NCBI GenBank assembly: GCA_964017185.1 | Contig: OZ024876.1 | Span: 15,129,726 to 15,193,725, forward strand | Reading direction: 5' to 3' | Origin: Rugalucina vietnamica | Lineage: Eukaryota; Mollusca; Bivalvia; Lucinida; Lucinidae | DNA length: 64,000 nucleotides | Part shown: positions 44,442 through 54,645 of the stretch, piece after piece | Layout of the letters: every line of letters begins with the position of its first letter | Numbering within the stretch: position 1 is the stretch's first letter | Made by a program: the position numbers and the translations under genes | Notes under the pieces: generated by a model | Databases searched by the model: none | The model's input: only the letters and a program-made list of their open reading frames with translations | What the model was told of the DNA's origin: nothing

Positions 44442-45078
44442 TATATTCATGGAATCCCTTAGGCATGAGTGGGAGATAAAATCTACTTCCGGATCAATTG
44501 CACAAGACGGTTCTGTCGAAATATTAAAACGTTGGACACGAAAATAAGTTTTAGTCAAATAAAGACGATCGAGAGGGGTTCAAATGTTCAAAGAAAACAA
44601 AAAGAGCATAAACGGTCTATTTACACAGATTAATCGTTTATGTTACTGAGAAATTAGGAAAATTACTGTACTAGTAATATAAATAAGATAAAGTAATTAA
44701 GCTATATTATCTGTTTGGCCATAAAGGGTGTTTAGAGATCGTAGTCGTATTGAAACAATCTTAAGGGAAAGTCGCCAATGCATAAATGCTTTAAAGTCCA
44801 GTAAAATTGTATTCGGCTTCGGTTTTGGTCAATAAAACGGTTATTTATGTAAAATTAATGACCCATCACGAAAACGTGTCCGTGTAATGTATAACCCCTT
44901 GTACCCCACTTTTATATATATAGCAAAACTGGGGTATGCAGGGGTATACCATTTTTTCTTATTTTTGCTCTAAAACATAGATTGTGGGTACTCGTTAGAA
45001 CCGCCTCAACGAGGCGGTTCTAACGTGTACCCACGATCTATGTTTTGAGCAAAAATAAGAAAAAGGAAAGGTCTAGTA

Positions 45079-45212
45079 CCAGTTGACTGGCAGCAGCTAT
45101 TTTACGTTGAAATCGCTGCTGCCAGTTGACTGGTAATAGCGATTTTACGTTAAATTGGCTGCTGCCAGTTGACTGGTAATAGCGATTTTACGTTAAATTG
45201 GCTGCTGCCATG
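45079..45212 (+). repeat. 43-bp tandem array, left
   Basis: GCCAGTTGACTGG recurs at 45121, 45164 and (start only) 45207, an exact 43-bp period, with a more diverged first unit. The unit holds GGTAATAGCGATTTTACGTT and GGCTGCT. Confidence 0.9.
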
Positions 45213-45850
45213 TAAAAAGTCGCAGAGTTGGGAAGGACTAGAAAGTCAAAAGAAAAAAAAAGTCTAAAGAAAAAAATGTCACAAAAAAGAATTACGATTT
45301 TTCGCTACTTCTGGTAAGGAATAAATATTATTTTTCCGTCCACCGTTGCAAGAGGCCGTTGCAAGAATGCCTCAAGATTCAAGCCATAGAATCCGACCAA
45401 GTCAGTCACTAAGAAGGTACCAGTTCTGGCAGGAAGGATGTTGGCTAAATAACTGCAATGTTTAAGCATTTATTTATTTAATGCTAAATACCTGTACGTC
45501 CACGGTCAACAGCTAATGTGATGCCGCAGCGATCAATTATCTTAGTCACACCTTTATCCTAGCAAATTGCCAATTCTTAGTGCACATTAGATTACCAATC
45601 TTGGAGGGGGAGAAGGAGGGTGATCATATAAGTATGTCCATAAACATTGGCAAAAAATGCCAACAATGAACAGAATGCAAACCACTAAAATGACAACAGA
45701 GCAGTCATGAAAAAGCAATAACATTCAGAGAAGTATATTGTAGCTTGAAACGCTCTATATATTATAAGAAGAGATATTATTCCTGCTTTTGTCCCAAACC
45801 TACTTTGTTCAAGGAAAATAATACATTCTTACTACGTCCCGATTCCTACT
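45213..45850. other. Unassigned interior plus possible decayed LINE 5' part
   Basis: A-rich patch at 45245-45295, otherwise featureless. The open stretch 45745-45957 overlaps the start of the RT in another frame and may include decayed RT sequence. Confidence 0.35.
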
Positions 45851-46500
45851 TTGCGCACGAACAATTCCAGAATCGAACAGCTCATTGCTCATCTTACGAC
45901 AGGCGTAATACCAACAGAATGGGGAAAAGGTATAATAAATCCAATACCAAAGTCTAATACAAGCGATCCACGTGACCCACTTTCATACAGAGGAATCACA
46001 TTAGCACCTACTACATACAAGTTGTACTGTTCTGTTTTAAATGAAAGACTTGATACATATTTTAACCATGAGAACACATTAGTAGACGAGCAAAATGGAT
46101 TCAGAAAAAGTCGAAGCACCATCGACCATGTTAGCAGCCTTACAAATTTAATCGAAACTCGCATTAAACGGAAACTGAGCACGTATGCGGCGTTCATAGA
46201 TTTCAAAAAGGCATATGATTCCATTGATCGTGACTTGCTATGGCAAAAACTTACACGTGTAGGTGTAAAAGGCAAGATGCTTCGTGCAGTTCAATCACTG
46301 TATAACTCCGTTTCTTCATGCGTGCGTATAAATGGCTATACGACCGACTGGTTTGACGTTAACGTCGGATTACGTCAAGGCTGTCCTCTCTCACCTTTGC
46401 TTTTCAATTGTTTTATTAACGATCTGGCACTGAAGATTAAAGCTGTGGGCAAAGGTGTCTCATTAGATGATATGGTGATGAACGCATATGCATCATGTTG
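45851..46500 (+). pseudogene. Second LINE: reverse transcriptase, N-terminal part
   Basis: PTEWGKGIINPIPKS, LSYRGITLAPTTYKLYCSVL, VDEQNGFRKSRSTIDHV, AAFIDFKKAYDSIDRDLLW (first catalytic Asp), GLRQGCPLSPLLFNCFINDL. The frame is lost at about 46480, just before the catalytic YADD, which continues in the next frame (net one base gained or two lost). The endonuclease and anything upstream are absent, as in a 5'-truncated LINE insertion. Confidence 0.88.
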
Positions 46501-47733
46501 TATGCAGATGACATCGTACTTATAGGGGAAAATGAAAGACATTTACAAGCTATGTTAGATGAACTATCGGTATGGTGTGAAACGAGTCATATGCAGGTTA
46601 ATCATTCTAAAAGTAAAGTTGTACACTATAGACCCGAGTCTACTGAACGATCGTCCTTCAGATTTAATTGCTGCTCTGCAAATGTAGAAATTGTTGATAA
46701 ATATGTATATTTAGGATTGACCATCCAAGAACATATGGATTGGAATATTATGGCTAAGGTGGTTGCACAGTCAGCAAATAGGGCATTAGGATTGCTTATA
46801 GCCAAAAGTAAGGCACTGGGTGGCATGCCATATAATATCTACACAAAGTTGTTCGATAGCATGGTCTGGTCAGTCATTTCTTATGGAGCCGCTGTATGGG
46901 GCACACGCAAATATTCATGCATAGACGCGGTTCAAATGAAAGCTCAACGGTTCTTTCTTGGTACAGGAAAATATACTCCATCTGACGCAGTTGCCGGGGA
47001 TATGGGATGGGTGCCAACATTTGTTAGACAGTATAAAAGTGTTTGTAATCAATGGACGCGCTATTCAAATATGATGGATGATCGCGTAAATAAACGCATT
47101 TTTAACTTTTGCCAAAGTAAGAGTGGAGCACGCTGTCAAAACTGGCACTATAGAGTTACAAAACATCTATCCAGCAATGGTTGCGCAGACTATATTCAGG
47201 GGCAACACAGATTTAGTAGTCGACAAATGTTCAATACTTTGTCTGAGCATATGATGAATACTTTTACAGAGCAATGGCATATAAGAGTAAACAGTCATAA
47301 TAGTCGATCGGGCAACGGGGGTAACAAACTTAGAACGTACAAGTTGTTTAAGACTACGTTCCAAATAGAACAGTACTGTAAAACGATAATGCCCACGAGT
47401 CACCGTTCAGCTTTCGCTAAATTTCGGTGCGGTGTGGCTCCTCTACGCCTTGAAACGGGGCGATATGAAGGGTTAACGGTCAATGAACGTGTATGCCCAT
47501 TTTGTCGGACACAGATTGAAACTGAGATTCATGTTATTACCCAATGTAAAACATATGAAAACATAAGGGACTCGTTATTTCAGAAAGCGTGTGTTATATA
47601 TCCAGATTTCAATATTTTAACGGATGAAGAGAAAATGGTATTTTTGTTTTCTAACCAATCTATGATAAGAGAATGTGCCAAAACCTGTTGGTTAATTTTA
47701 CAGCGAAGGTCAGCCTTGCTTTATAAATGAATT
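46495..47733 (+). pseudogene. Second LINE: RT catalytic box, thumb and CCHC knuckle
   Basis: 411 codons opening MLYADDIVLIGEN (YADD at 46501-46512). Then KYVYLGLTIQEHMDW, SVISYGAAVWGT, and a zinc knuckle at C334, C337, H346, C351 (C-X2-C-X8-H-X4-C). The stop is at about 47731. The frame is long and otherwise undamaged, so this copy is much younger than the LINE at 16-20 kb. M1 is an artefact of the frameshift, not a real start. Confidence 0.88.
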
Positions 47734-48366
47734 TTCCTCATAGCAAACAGCAAGTATTTTGTAGTTTTAGTCTAATTTACACTGAAGAAAATTTATAACT
47801 ATTTTATGCTTTTAAAAATGTGAATACAGCACTTACGGAAGTCTTAATAAGATAATTTTTGCACATCTTGTTTTAGTATTTCAAGTATTCGGTGTGAAAC
47901 GCCAGTGGACCCCCGCTTGCTCCGGGCACAAAAGTTCCTGGAGATGTGGGCGGTGGCTCGTGGAGAAGCTCTAATGTGACGCTCCGGTGCCAGGTCTTGG
48001 TGAGTAAGTATCTAAAGGCTCGCAGACTCGCTCCTTTAGGTCTACTGGTGTTTTGCACTTGCTGAGAACATTTTAAGACAATTTATTGACTTGTTTAAAA
48101 GATTATCTTAGGATTGATCAGTTTTAAGACTTTTAAGACAATTTTGTATTACATTTTTCATTTTATGCGAATGCATATTTCTTGCATTTTACTTGATGTA
48201 CATTTTGTAAATCTGTGATATTCTGTTTTTAAGATCATCTGTAAAACTAAAGTGTCTCATAAGTCTATTAGATAGACTGGGTATCAAATATTTGTTGCAT
48301 GCTCATTGTTGTAAATCTGTATATATTGTATTTGATATGTGACACTCTAATAAACTATTAAACTAA
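47734..48366 (+). mobile_element. Second LINE: 3' UTR
   Basis: Contains GCTTGCTCCGGGCACAAAAG and the end block TTTTGTAAATCTGTGATATT, ATATGTGACACTCTAATAAA, CTATTAAACT. The same end block occurs at 60105-60328, ending at the same place, which supports 48366 as the 3' terminus. Confidence 0.75.
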
Positions 48367-48937
48367 ACTCTTTTTAAGAAAGACCCAATGACCTTATCAC
48401 GTTCGGGGTCAGGCTGGTGCATTACAGAGGCTTGAACTTCGTAAATTTGCAATGTTGCAACAATGCAAAGAGCAAGTCATAAACTACATGTACATGCACT
48501 AGACAGACCAGCGCTCAATGTTGTGGCACCATATTACTTTTACAAACGTTGGCTAATTTTGGGAATAATAATAAATGTATACATGTACCAGCATGTAACA
48601 TGTTACACTGAATGCAAAGTGTGCCTCTAATTCAAGTGAGATAAGTGCTAGCTTCAAAAAAAGGCTCATTCAAAATAATTAAGAAATCCGAAATTATGCA
48701 TCGAACACGCGACTCCTGGTTAAATACTACACTGGTTTATAACACGAGTTCAATTCTGAAGCCAAGAAGACTTCTACAAGCATAGTATACATGCTTTGAA
48801 CAAAATGGGACACTTTTAACAACACAGTAACTGTAAATTGTGTAGATACCCTTTCATTTGATACAGTTTTACTCATATTTTGACAACTCTTACATTGTCT
48901 TTACTTCGTCTATTTGTAAAATATGAAATTCAACTTG
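48367..48937. other. Unassigned interior of the large TIR-C element
   Basis: No frame or repeat recognised. Confidence 0.3.
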
Positions 48938-49165
48938 CAGCAGCTATTTTATATTAAAATTGCTATAACCGGCTGACTGGCAGCAGCGATTTATCGTAAC
49001 AATGGCTGGTGACAGTCAACTGGCAGCAGCCAATTTAACGTAAAATCGCTATTACCAGTCAACTGGCAGCAGCCAATTTAACGTAAAATCGCTATTGCCA
49101 GTCAACTGGCAGCAGCCATTTTAACGTAAAATCGCTATTACCAGTTAACTGGACTGGTAATAGCC
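48938..49165 (-). repeat. 43-bp tandem array, right (inverted)
   Basis: About five units of AGTCAACTGGCAGCAGCC and TTTAACGTAAAATCGCTATT, the reverse complement of the 45079-45212 array. The inner units are more diverged than the outer ones. Confidence 0.88.
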
Positions 49166-49261
49166 ACTCCGTAAGAAAAATATCAAGATTTTTCTGATGA
49201 AATTTTTATTTTTTGCAACTGAAAAAATCCCTGTATATTGCATGGGCAAGTTTTTGTAATG

Positions 49262-49560
49262 TTAGAACTTCATACATCAATAAATCGTCCATTATGTCGT
49301 CCTAGTTTAATGTCCTTTATTTTAGAGAACCTTTCTGATTTAAAAGGTTAAGGTACGTAAATTGAGTGTATACTCAACGCCGATTATCCGTTATTTTCCT
49401 TTGGAACAAGTTACACTCTGTTTAACGAACGTCAAACACACCGACGACCCGTTTCTACGGTACCTGTGACGTCAGTGTTGCTTACAAAGCAAGTGGTATT
49501 GTCTCTTGGTTCATATTTTGTATGTTTGTATTGAATTATTAAATAAAACTTAAAACTGAG
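49262..49560. repeat. Macro-repeat R4, continuation
   Basis: ACTTCATACATCAATAAATC, GGTACGTAAATTGAGTGTAT and CTACGGTACCTGTGACGTCA match R3 37035-37275. Confidence 0.75.
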
Positions 49561-49720
49561 ATCCTCTAAGAGCAGTGAACATATTAAATTGAGAAAGTGG
49601 ATGGACCATACCGCGATTTCGGCAACTTAAGCCTCGTCAGTGACCCCTTAGATTTGGCAACATGGAGCCAAAGAAAATTACAGTAAATGTTTAATTTCAA
49701 CAGGGTATTCGATACAAAGA
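49555..49720 (-). repeat. 376-family fragment
   Basis: AAACTGAGATCCTCTAAGAG, then CCTCGTCAGTGACCCCTTAG and TTTGGCAACATGGAGCC. It is closer to the 60532 subfamily than to the 21332 one. Confidence 0.7.
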
Positions 49721-50239
49721 CTACAACTAAACATTTTCAAGTCATTTTGATGCTGCTTTGGCAAAATGTTTTCACATGATTGACCGATTTAAAAGATGAC
49801 AGATAAAAATGCGGTGGCTGTGAAACTCAGTATAAAAATGATGTTCAGAGAAATATTTTCAGATGCTAAAACTTGTAATTTGCGGCAGTAGCCACACAGC
49901 AGGGCTGTATATACAATTGTTTTGTCTAGGAATGCATTGGAAAACTGTTTTCCGGTTGCAATCAATGTTATTAGACATCAGTTTATGATTTGTTGTTTGT
50001 AACTATACAGTTCTGCAAGGCAAATTAAGACGATATTAAAAGCTCGCAAGAGCTACTTGAAGCTCGATATTAACTACCCTATGACCAAAAATAAAAACGG
50101 GTTTATCAACCAAAAATAAAAACGGGTTTATCACGTAATAGGGATTAGTAAACCGACCCGAGCGTGATAAGTAAAGGATTTTACACGAGTCGTCAGATCA
50201 TATGAAATTTATTAAACGAACTTTCTTCGTTTTATCAAA
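49721..50239. other. Unassigned DNA
   Basis: Contains a 25-bp direct repeat (ACCAAAAATAAAAACGGGTT, about 50082 and 50108). No gene seen. Confidence 0.35.
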
Positions 50240-50241
50240 TA

Positions 50242-51193
50242 CGAGGGTCATTCAGGAATTAATGACAATGATTCCATTAAACTTTATTCTTAACACTTGT
50301 GTGCTTCTCATATACTAATAACCAAATTTGAAGATGTATGCCATTCAATGGTTCCTCCAAAAGTTCGCTAAGATGCCACTTCTGTGGTTGCTAGGCAACC
50401 AAAGAATACAAGGTAAATGAGCTTGGACGCGAATTACTGTTGTTTATAAAAGCTAGAACTTGCCTGGATAGAAGACCAGTATCTTGGATATGTTAACAAC
50501 ATTTCATGAGGATTAAATATGTGGTTGTTGTAAGCATGACTGTCAATGGTATTGATCACAGTGACACTGTACACAGAGTTTCAAAATGAATCAGCATTGT
50601 CTTAAGTTCAAATTTAACTGTATCAAATCTAGCTAGTCTTTTTAAAATCTAATACTTGTTCCATAACAGTCTCAGATTTTTGAATTTTTGTTTCTGTTAA
50701 AGAGTCATAGGAATGCCTTTAAGATTAACACATCACTAGCAGTTTGAATTTATTTGATTGTTTTATTATTTGGTTTAAAACACACTGTTAGGCTCAGAAT
50801 GGGTTTATTTTGTCCTGTTCTGCTGTTGTTTAGTAACCACGCGTGATGCAAATTAGGAAATTGACATAAATGTTATGGTTGCCCTTGTTGACCTCTAGTG
50901 CTTTCATTAATCATCTAAAATCACTGATAAGACTGACCAAGCAACAATCCTACACGTTTTACTTACCCTACCCCCATACAAAAATAAGTAAAAAATAACT
51001 TTTTTCGCGTCCATGGACACTTCAGGAGCCATATTCAAATTAGCATAGCGTCAAATCTAGACATGATAAAAGCACAAATTTTCAGCACGAATGCATGATA
51101 TATGTGTCCACATGTAACATATCAAATAAAGCCGAGCTTAATTATACTTTCCGAGATATGGATCCATTGTCATTAATTCTTGAATGACCCCCG
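50242..51193. mobile_element. Mariner-like non-autonomous element (952 bp)
   Basis: Ends CGAGGGTCATTCAGGAATTA and TAATTCTTGAATGACCCCCG are inverted repeats over about 30 bp, flanked by TA on both sides (50240-50241, 51194-51195). The GAGGGTCATTC start is typical of mariner-type TIRs. No transposase frame remains. Confidence 0.82.
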
Positions 51194-51195
51194 TA

Positions 51196-51640
51196 TATGA
51201 CTTTTAAAATAAGATTTTATCGCCTTCCAAGCTGACAAATTTACAATGACAATTTACATCGTTGCTACGGACGTCGAATGAATGGAAATGAGTTTAAAGT
51301 TTAGGTTCATGGAGATATGAACCGCAATGGGTCGCTAGCAAATCTTACTGTCACTTTGCATGCGACCCACTAGCCCCAAGACCATCGGAAAAATTTAATT
51401 CGTTTCTTACTTAAAGAAAAGAAGTCGACACATAACAAACAACTGTTGTTGGAAACGCAAACTTCCAAGTTTATCGAAACTGAAGATAAAATTCAACAAT
51501 AGAGCAAATGGTATGTTTGTGACGTATTTGACACTCAACCAGTGCCTTCGTGATCGGCTATATGAAATTCCTTTTAAAATAATTGCTGCAATTAAGTTAC
51601 AGCTTAATAATGACAGTTATTTTACTTCATTTTTCATACA
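51196..51640. other. Unassigned DNA
   Basis: No repeat or coding feature recognised. Confidence 0.3.
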
Positions 51641-51646
51641 CTATGA

Positions 51647-51815
51647 AAACATGTCCATGCAATATTCATATCTTTACAACTGTAAAAACGAAATTTTCTA
51701 GTTGAATATTTCGTTGTTTTTTATATATATATTTTTTTTGCTCATAACGGAGATTGTGGGTACACGTTGGAACCGCTTCATTCAACGAATACCAACCGTC
51801 CATGTTTGACGCAAG
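51647..51815 (+). mobile_element. Decayed TIR-C copy
   Basis: GAAAACATGTCCATGCAAT at 51645 and AGATTGTGGGTACACGTTGG (near 51752) are family landmarks. The right end was not found. Confidence 0.5.
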
Positions 51816-51941
51816 GATTAGAAAAATGTGTATATAACAGTTTTACTTTATCAAAGTGGCATGTAAGGGGGTTTATTTTTCACAGACATATTATCCTGAT
51901 AATTTCTGGAAAGCTTCGTCAAACTCAATCCGATAGCTATT

Positions 51942-52177
51942 TGAACCGCCCCATGGGAAAACCAACAATCTGCATAGGCGAAAACAAAGGCGCAGATCAG
52001 CTTCGCGGTAACCCGAAAGCTGATCAGCGCCTTTGTTTTCGCTACTCGGATAGTACGATTCCTCCTCTACATAACTCCAAAATTTCAAGCTACTAGCCTG
52101 CTTCTGTAGCTGTACAGGCCGGTTTGTGTCGGACCTGTTCGGAAGCCACATTGTTGGTTTTCCCACGAGGCGGCTCA
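51942..52177 (-). mobile_element. MITE-G, complete (236 bp)
   Basis: TGAACCGCCCCATGGGAAAA to TTTTCCCACGAGGCGGCTCA, with the internal GATCAGCTTCGCGG palindrome. It is in opposite orientation to the copy 62 bp downstream. Confidence 0.83.
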
Positions 52178-52238
52178 TTTTCTAACGCCTCCATGGTAAC
52201 AAAGAGGCGTGCTGTTCTCCCGCAACTGTGTTATCAAT

Positions 52239-52474
52239 TGAGCCGCCTCGTGGGAAAACCAACAATGTGGTTTCCGACCAGGTCCGACACAAATCAAGCT
52301 GTACAGTCACAGAAAACAGATAGAATCTTGAAATTGCGGATTTAAGTAGAAGAGGAACTGTACTATCCGAGTAGCGAAAACAAAGGCGCTGATCAGCTTC
52401 GCGGCTACCGCGAAGCTGATCTGCGCCTCTGTTTTCGCATATGCAGATTGTTTGTTTTCTCATGAGGTGGCTCA
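52239..52474 (+). mobile_element. MITE-G, complete (236 bp)
   Basis: TGAGCCGCCTCGTGGGAAAA to TTTTCTCATGAGGTGGCTCA, the same length as its inverted neighbour. The central stem is GCTGATCAGCTTCGCGG with its complement. Confidence 0.83.
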
Positions 52475-52882
52475 ATTTTAACACCGTTTACTGAGTTGTA
52501 CTTGATTTACAACTTCACTTGTGGACGTTGGAAATCAGCAATATTAATTATTTTATGGTTGAAAAAATAATTTATCTGAATTTAGCTGTGTCACATGAAC
52601 TTATATTTTAGGGTCTTGCTACCAGATCCGAGAAAAAATGGGCTGTGCAGCATTTGATTTAGAAGATGGTTTAAATGTTTCATGAATGGGTAACCATACA
52701 GTTGACCAGAATCATTATCTGAACAAACCAGACTGCCCCAAAATTTAGCATTGCCACAAGTCTTGTCTGAGTATTTTGTTACAAATGCGTTCTGTATCAG
52801 TTTGTTTTATCATTGAGAATTTATCAATATTGACATGAGTGGGTGGGGTATGTTAAACAGAGATCTACCTTTTTTTTTTCTT

Positions 52883-52936
<54 letters not shown>

Positions 52937-53302
52937 AATCTGTCAATCAAATGATGGTGTGCATTTATTGCTAATAGACGTCACAGATACTAGGAATGAC
53001 TCAATATGTTATTCTTTTAAAATTTTAAATAGCTTGGTTGAGAATTGGAAATGTAACTGGTTTTCGTGGGACCCATTTCCTGGAAACTGGAATTCATTTG
53101 AATAAAAATTACACAAAGCCTACATGTCTAGGATACATACTCTGAAAAATTAAGGATTATTTTGGGGTCATGGAAATGTATTTCTCTGGGAAAAGTTAGT
53201 GTAAACATGTTTTTCTGGAAAATTCTCAAAGTGGGTAACTTGGGGCGGCTCATGTGCGCTTATTGTTAAGTGACCACACATAAGTCCTTAATCTTGACTA
53301 TT
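52475..53302. other. Unassigned DNA with long poly-T tract
   Basis: A pure run of 51 T spans 52885-52935, preceded by T-rich sequence from 52870. Otherwise featureless. Confidence 0.6.
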
Positions 53303-54399
53303 TGAGCCGCCCCATGGGAAAACAAACAATCGGTTTATGCGAAACCAAAGGCGCAGATCAGCTTCGCAAGAACCGCGAAGCTGATCAGCGCCTTTTTTTT
53401 CGCTTCACGGATAGTACATTTCCTCTTCTTCTTAAATCCGAAATTTCAATCTTCTACCCTACTCCTCTGACTGTACTAGGCTAATGGCCAGTAGGGCAAA
53501 CCCTCCCCCCTCCCAGGGGGAATTTTCTGCACCATGATTTTCTGAAAGTGTAGTGAAAAAGCTATCAAATCCTGTTTTCTGCCATCTGGAAGTGGAAGCG
53601 TTTGCGTTTTACGCTACGTTTTATTATATGACCTGAAACCATATTTTGTATAGAAATAATGGGGGTAGGCGTGGAAAATCGATCATACCTCTGCTGTTAC
53701 TAATCCTAGGCCATTGAACTTGGTCTTTTTTAAAGCTTAGACATAGCCCTTTTATTCTATGATAAGAAATGCAAAATATCTACTTTGCATATTCATGAAT
53801 ATTAATGAAAACATGAAAATTGTAGAAAATCATTAAAAATCCATAAATTAACTCATTTTAGGCCTAAACTATAGTTATGACACATTTATATTGCACCATT
53901 TAGACATATTTCATAAATTTATTGTTGTCATGAGCCTATGTGAAAATTATTTCATTTGTATATTCATGAATATTAATTAAAAAGTAAATGATCCTGGAAA
54001 GATAGGGTGTATACAACTATATAGTATCATTTGTACCTGGGCTGTTGATAAACATGGAACACTAATGTGGAATCAAATGAATGCTATGGCCATGTTCTAT
54101 CACCCTTATACATATAATACATGTGTTTAAGGATATAAAGCTCATCTATTTTTTCATGAATATTAATGAAAAGTAGAAATCGCAGAGAAATAATGAAAAA
54201 CTGAACTGGTATACCTACAAAATGACTTTTATCTGATTATTTCTGTTATTTTCATATTTTTTGTGTATAGAATATGATCCTATCAATCAATTATTATTAT
54301 CCTGAAACTATGTATCTATATTAATGAAATTCTAAAAATTAAAGATAAAGAGTACACTATATTAGCCCCAATAACGTGAATGGGATTTTGTTTAAACAC

Positions 54400-54486
54400 A
54401 ACTCCATATAGTTGCATTGTAATATGTATGTTTTGTATTGTGGGCCGGTGGCCTTTATTTACTCAATAAAATTCTTATTCTATTTA
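54400..54486 (+). other. Possible LINE 3' tail
   Basis: GTGGGCCGGTGGCCTTTATT and AATAAAATTCTTATTCTATT recall the LINE tail at 19965-20006 (GTGGTGGCCCATAATCGG, then TTCTATTC repeats). Low confidence. Confidence 0.35.
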
Positions 54487-54645
54487 ATTGATACCAATTT
54501 CAGTTCTCTAGAGCGTTTGGTTGCTGAGATACTGTCAATTCTATTGGTATATTCCCTTCATCTGTCTATGTTTTTCTCTTATATCTAAAGTTTTCTTAAA
54601 TTTTGGCCACAAGATAGTCAACTTTTTCCTATATCTTATTATATA

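Larger units (their letters stand above)
41762..44863. repeat. Macro-repeat copy R4, main part
   Basis: GAAGAAATGGCATTTGGAAT (41898), GAATGAGCCGTGATGGCAGA (42066), TAACAATCAAGTCGAAACAG (42407), AAAAGGGAAATGAAAATACT (42850), AAGTCTAAAATACATCTGG (43034), GTATTTAACTGAGGCAG (44097), GTTTAGAGATCGTAGTCG (44731). Insertions: a G-run, Rep-A 43620-43955, and a TIR-C MITE 44182-44441. It is interrupted at 44864 and resumes at 49262. Confidence 0.72.
44864..49261. mobile_element. Large TIR-C element with inverted 43-bp arrays and a nested LINE (4.4 kb)
   Basis: Left end CATCACGAAAACGTGTCCGT and right end GGGCAAGTTTTTGTAATG are the same TIRs as the MITEs. R3 (about 37030-37050, TCAGCACCTTATAACTTC) is the empty site, so the whole 4.4 kb was acquired between these ends. 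Inside are a hairpin (44952-45065), a 43-bp tandem array (45079-45212), a LINE (about 45850-48366), and an inverted 43-bp array (48938-49165). No transposase is visible. Confidence 0.75.

Noticed and set aside
45889-46275. 128-codon minus-strand frame
   Set aside because: Antisense shadow of the LINE reverse transcriptase.
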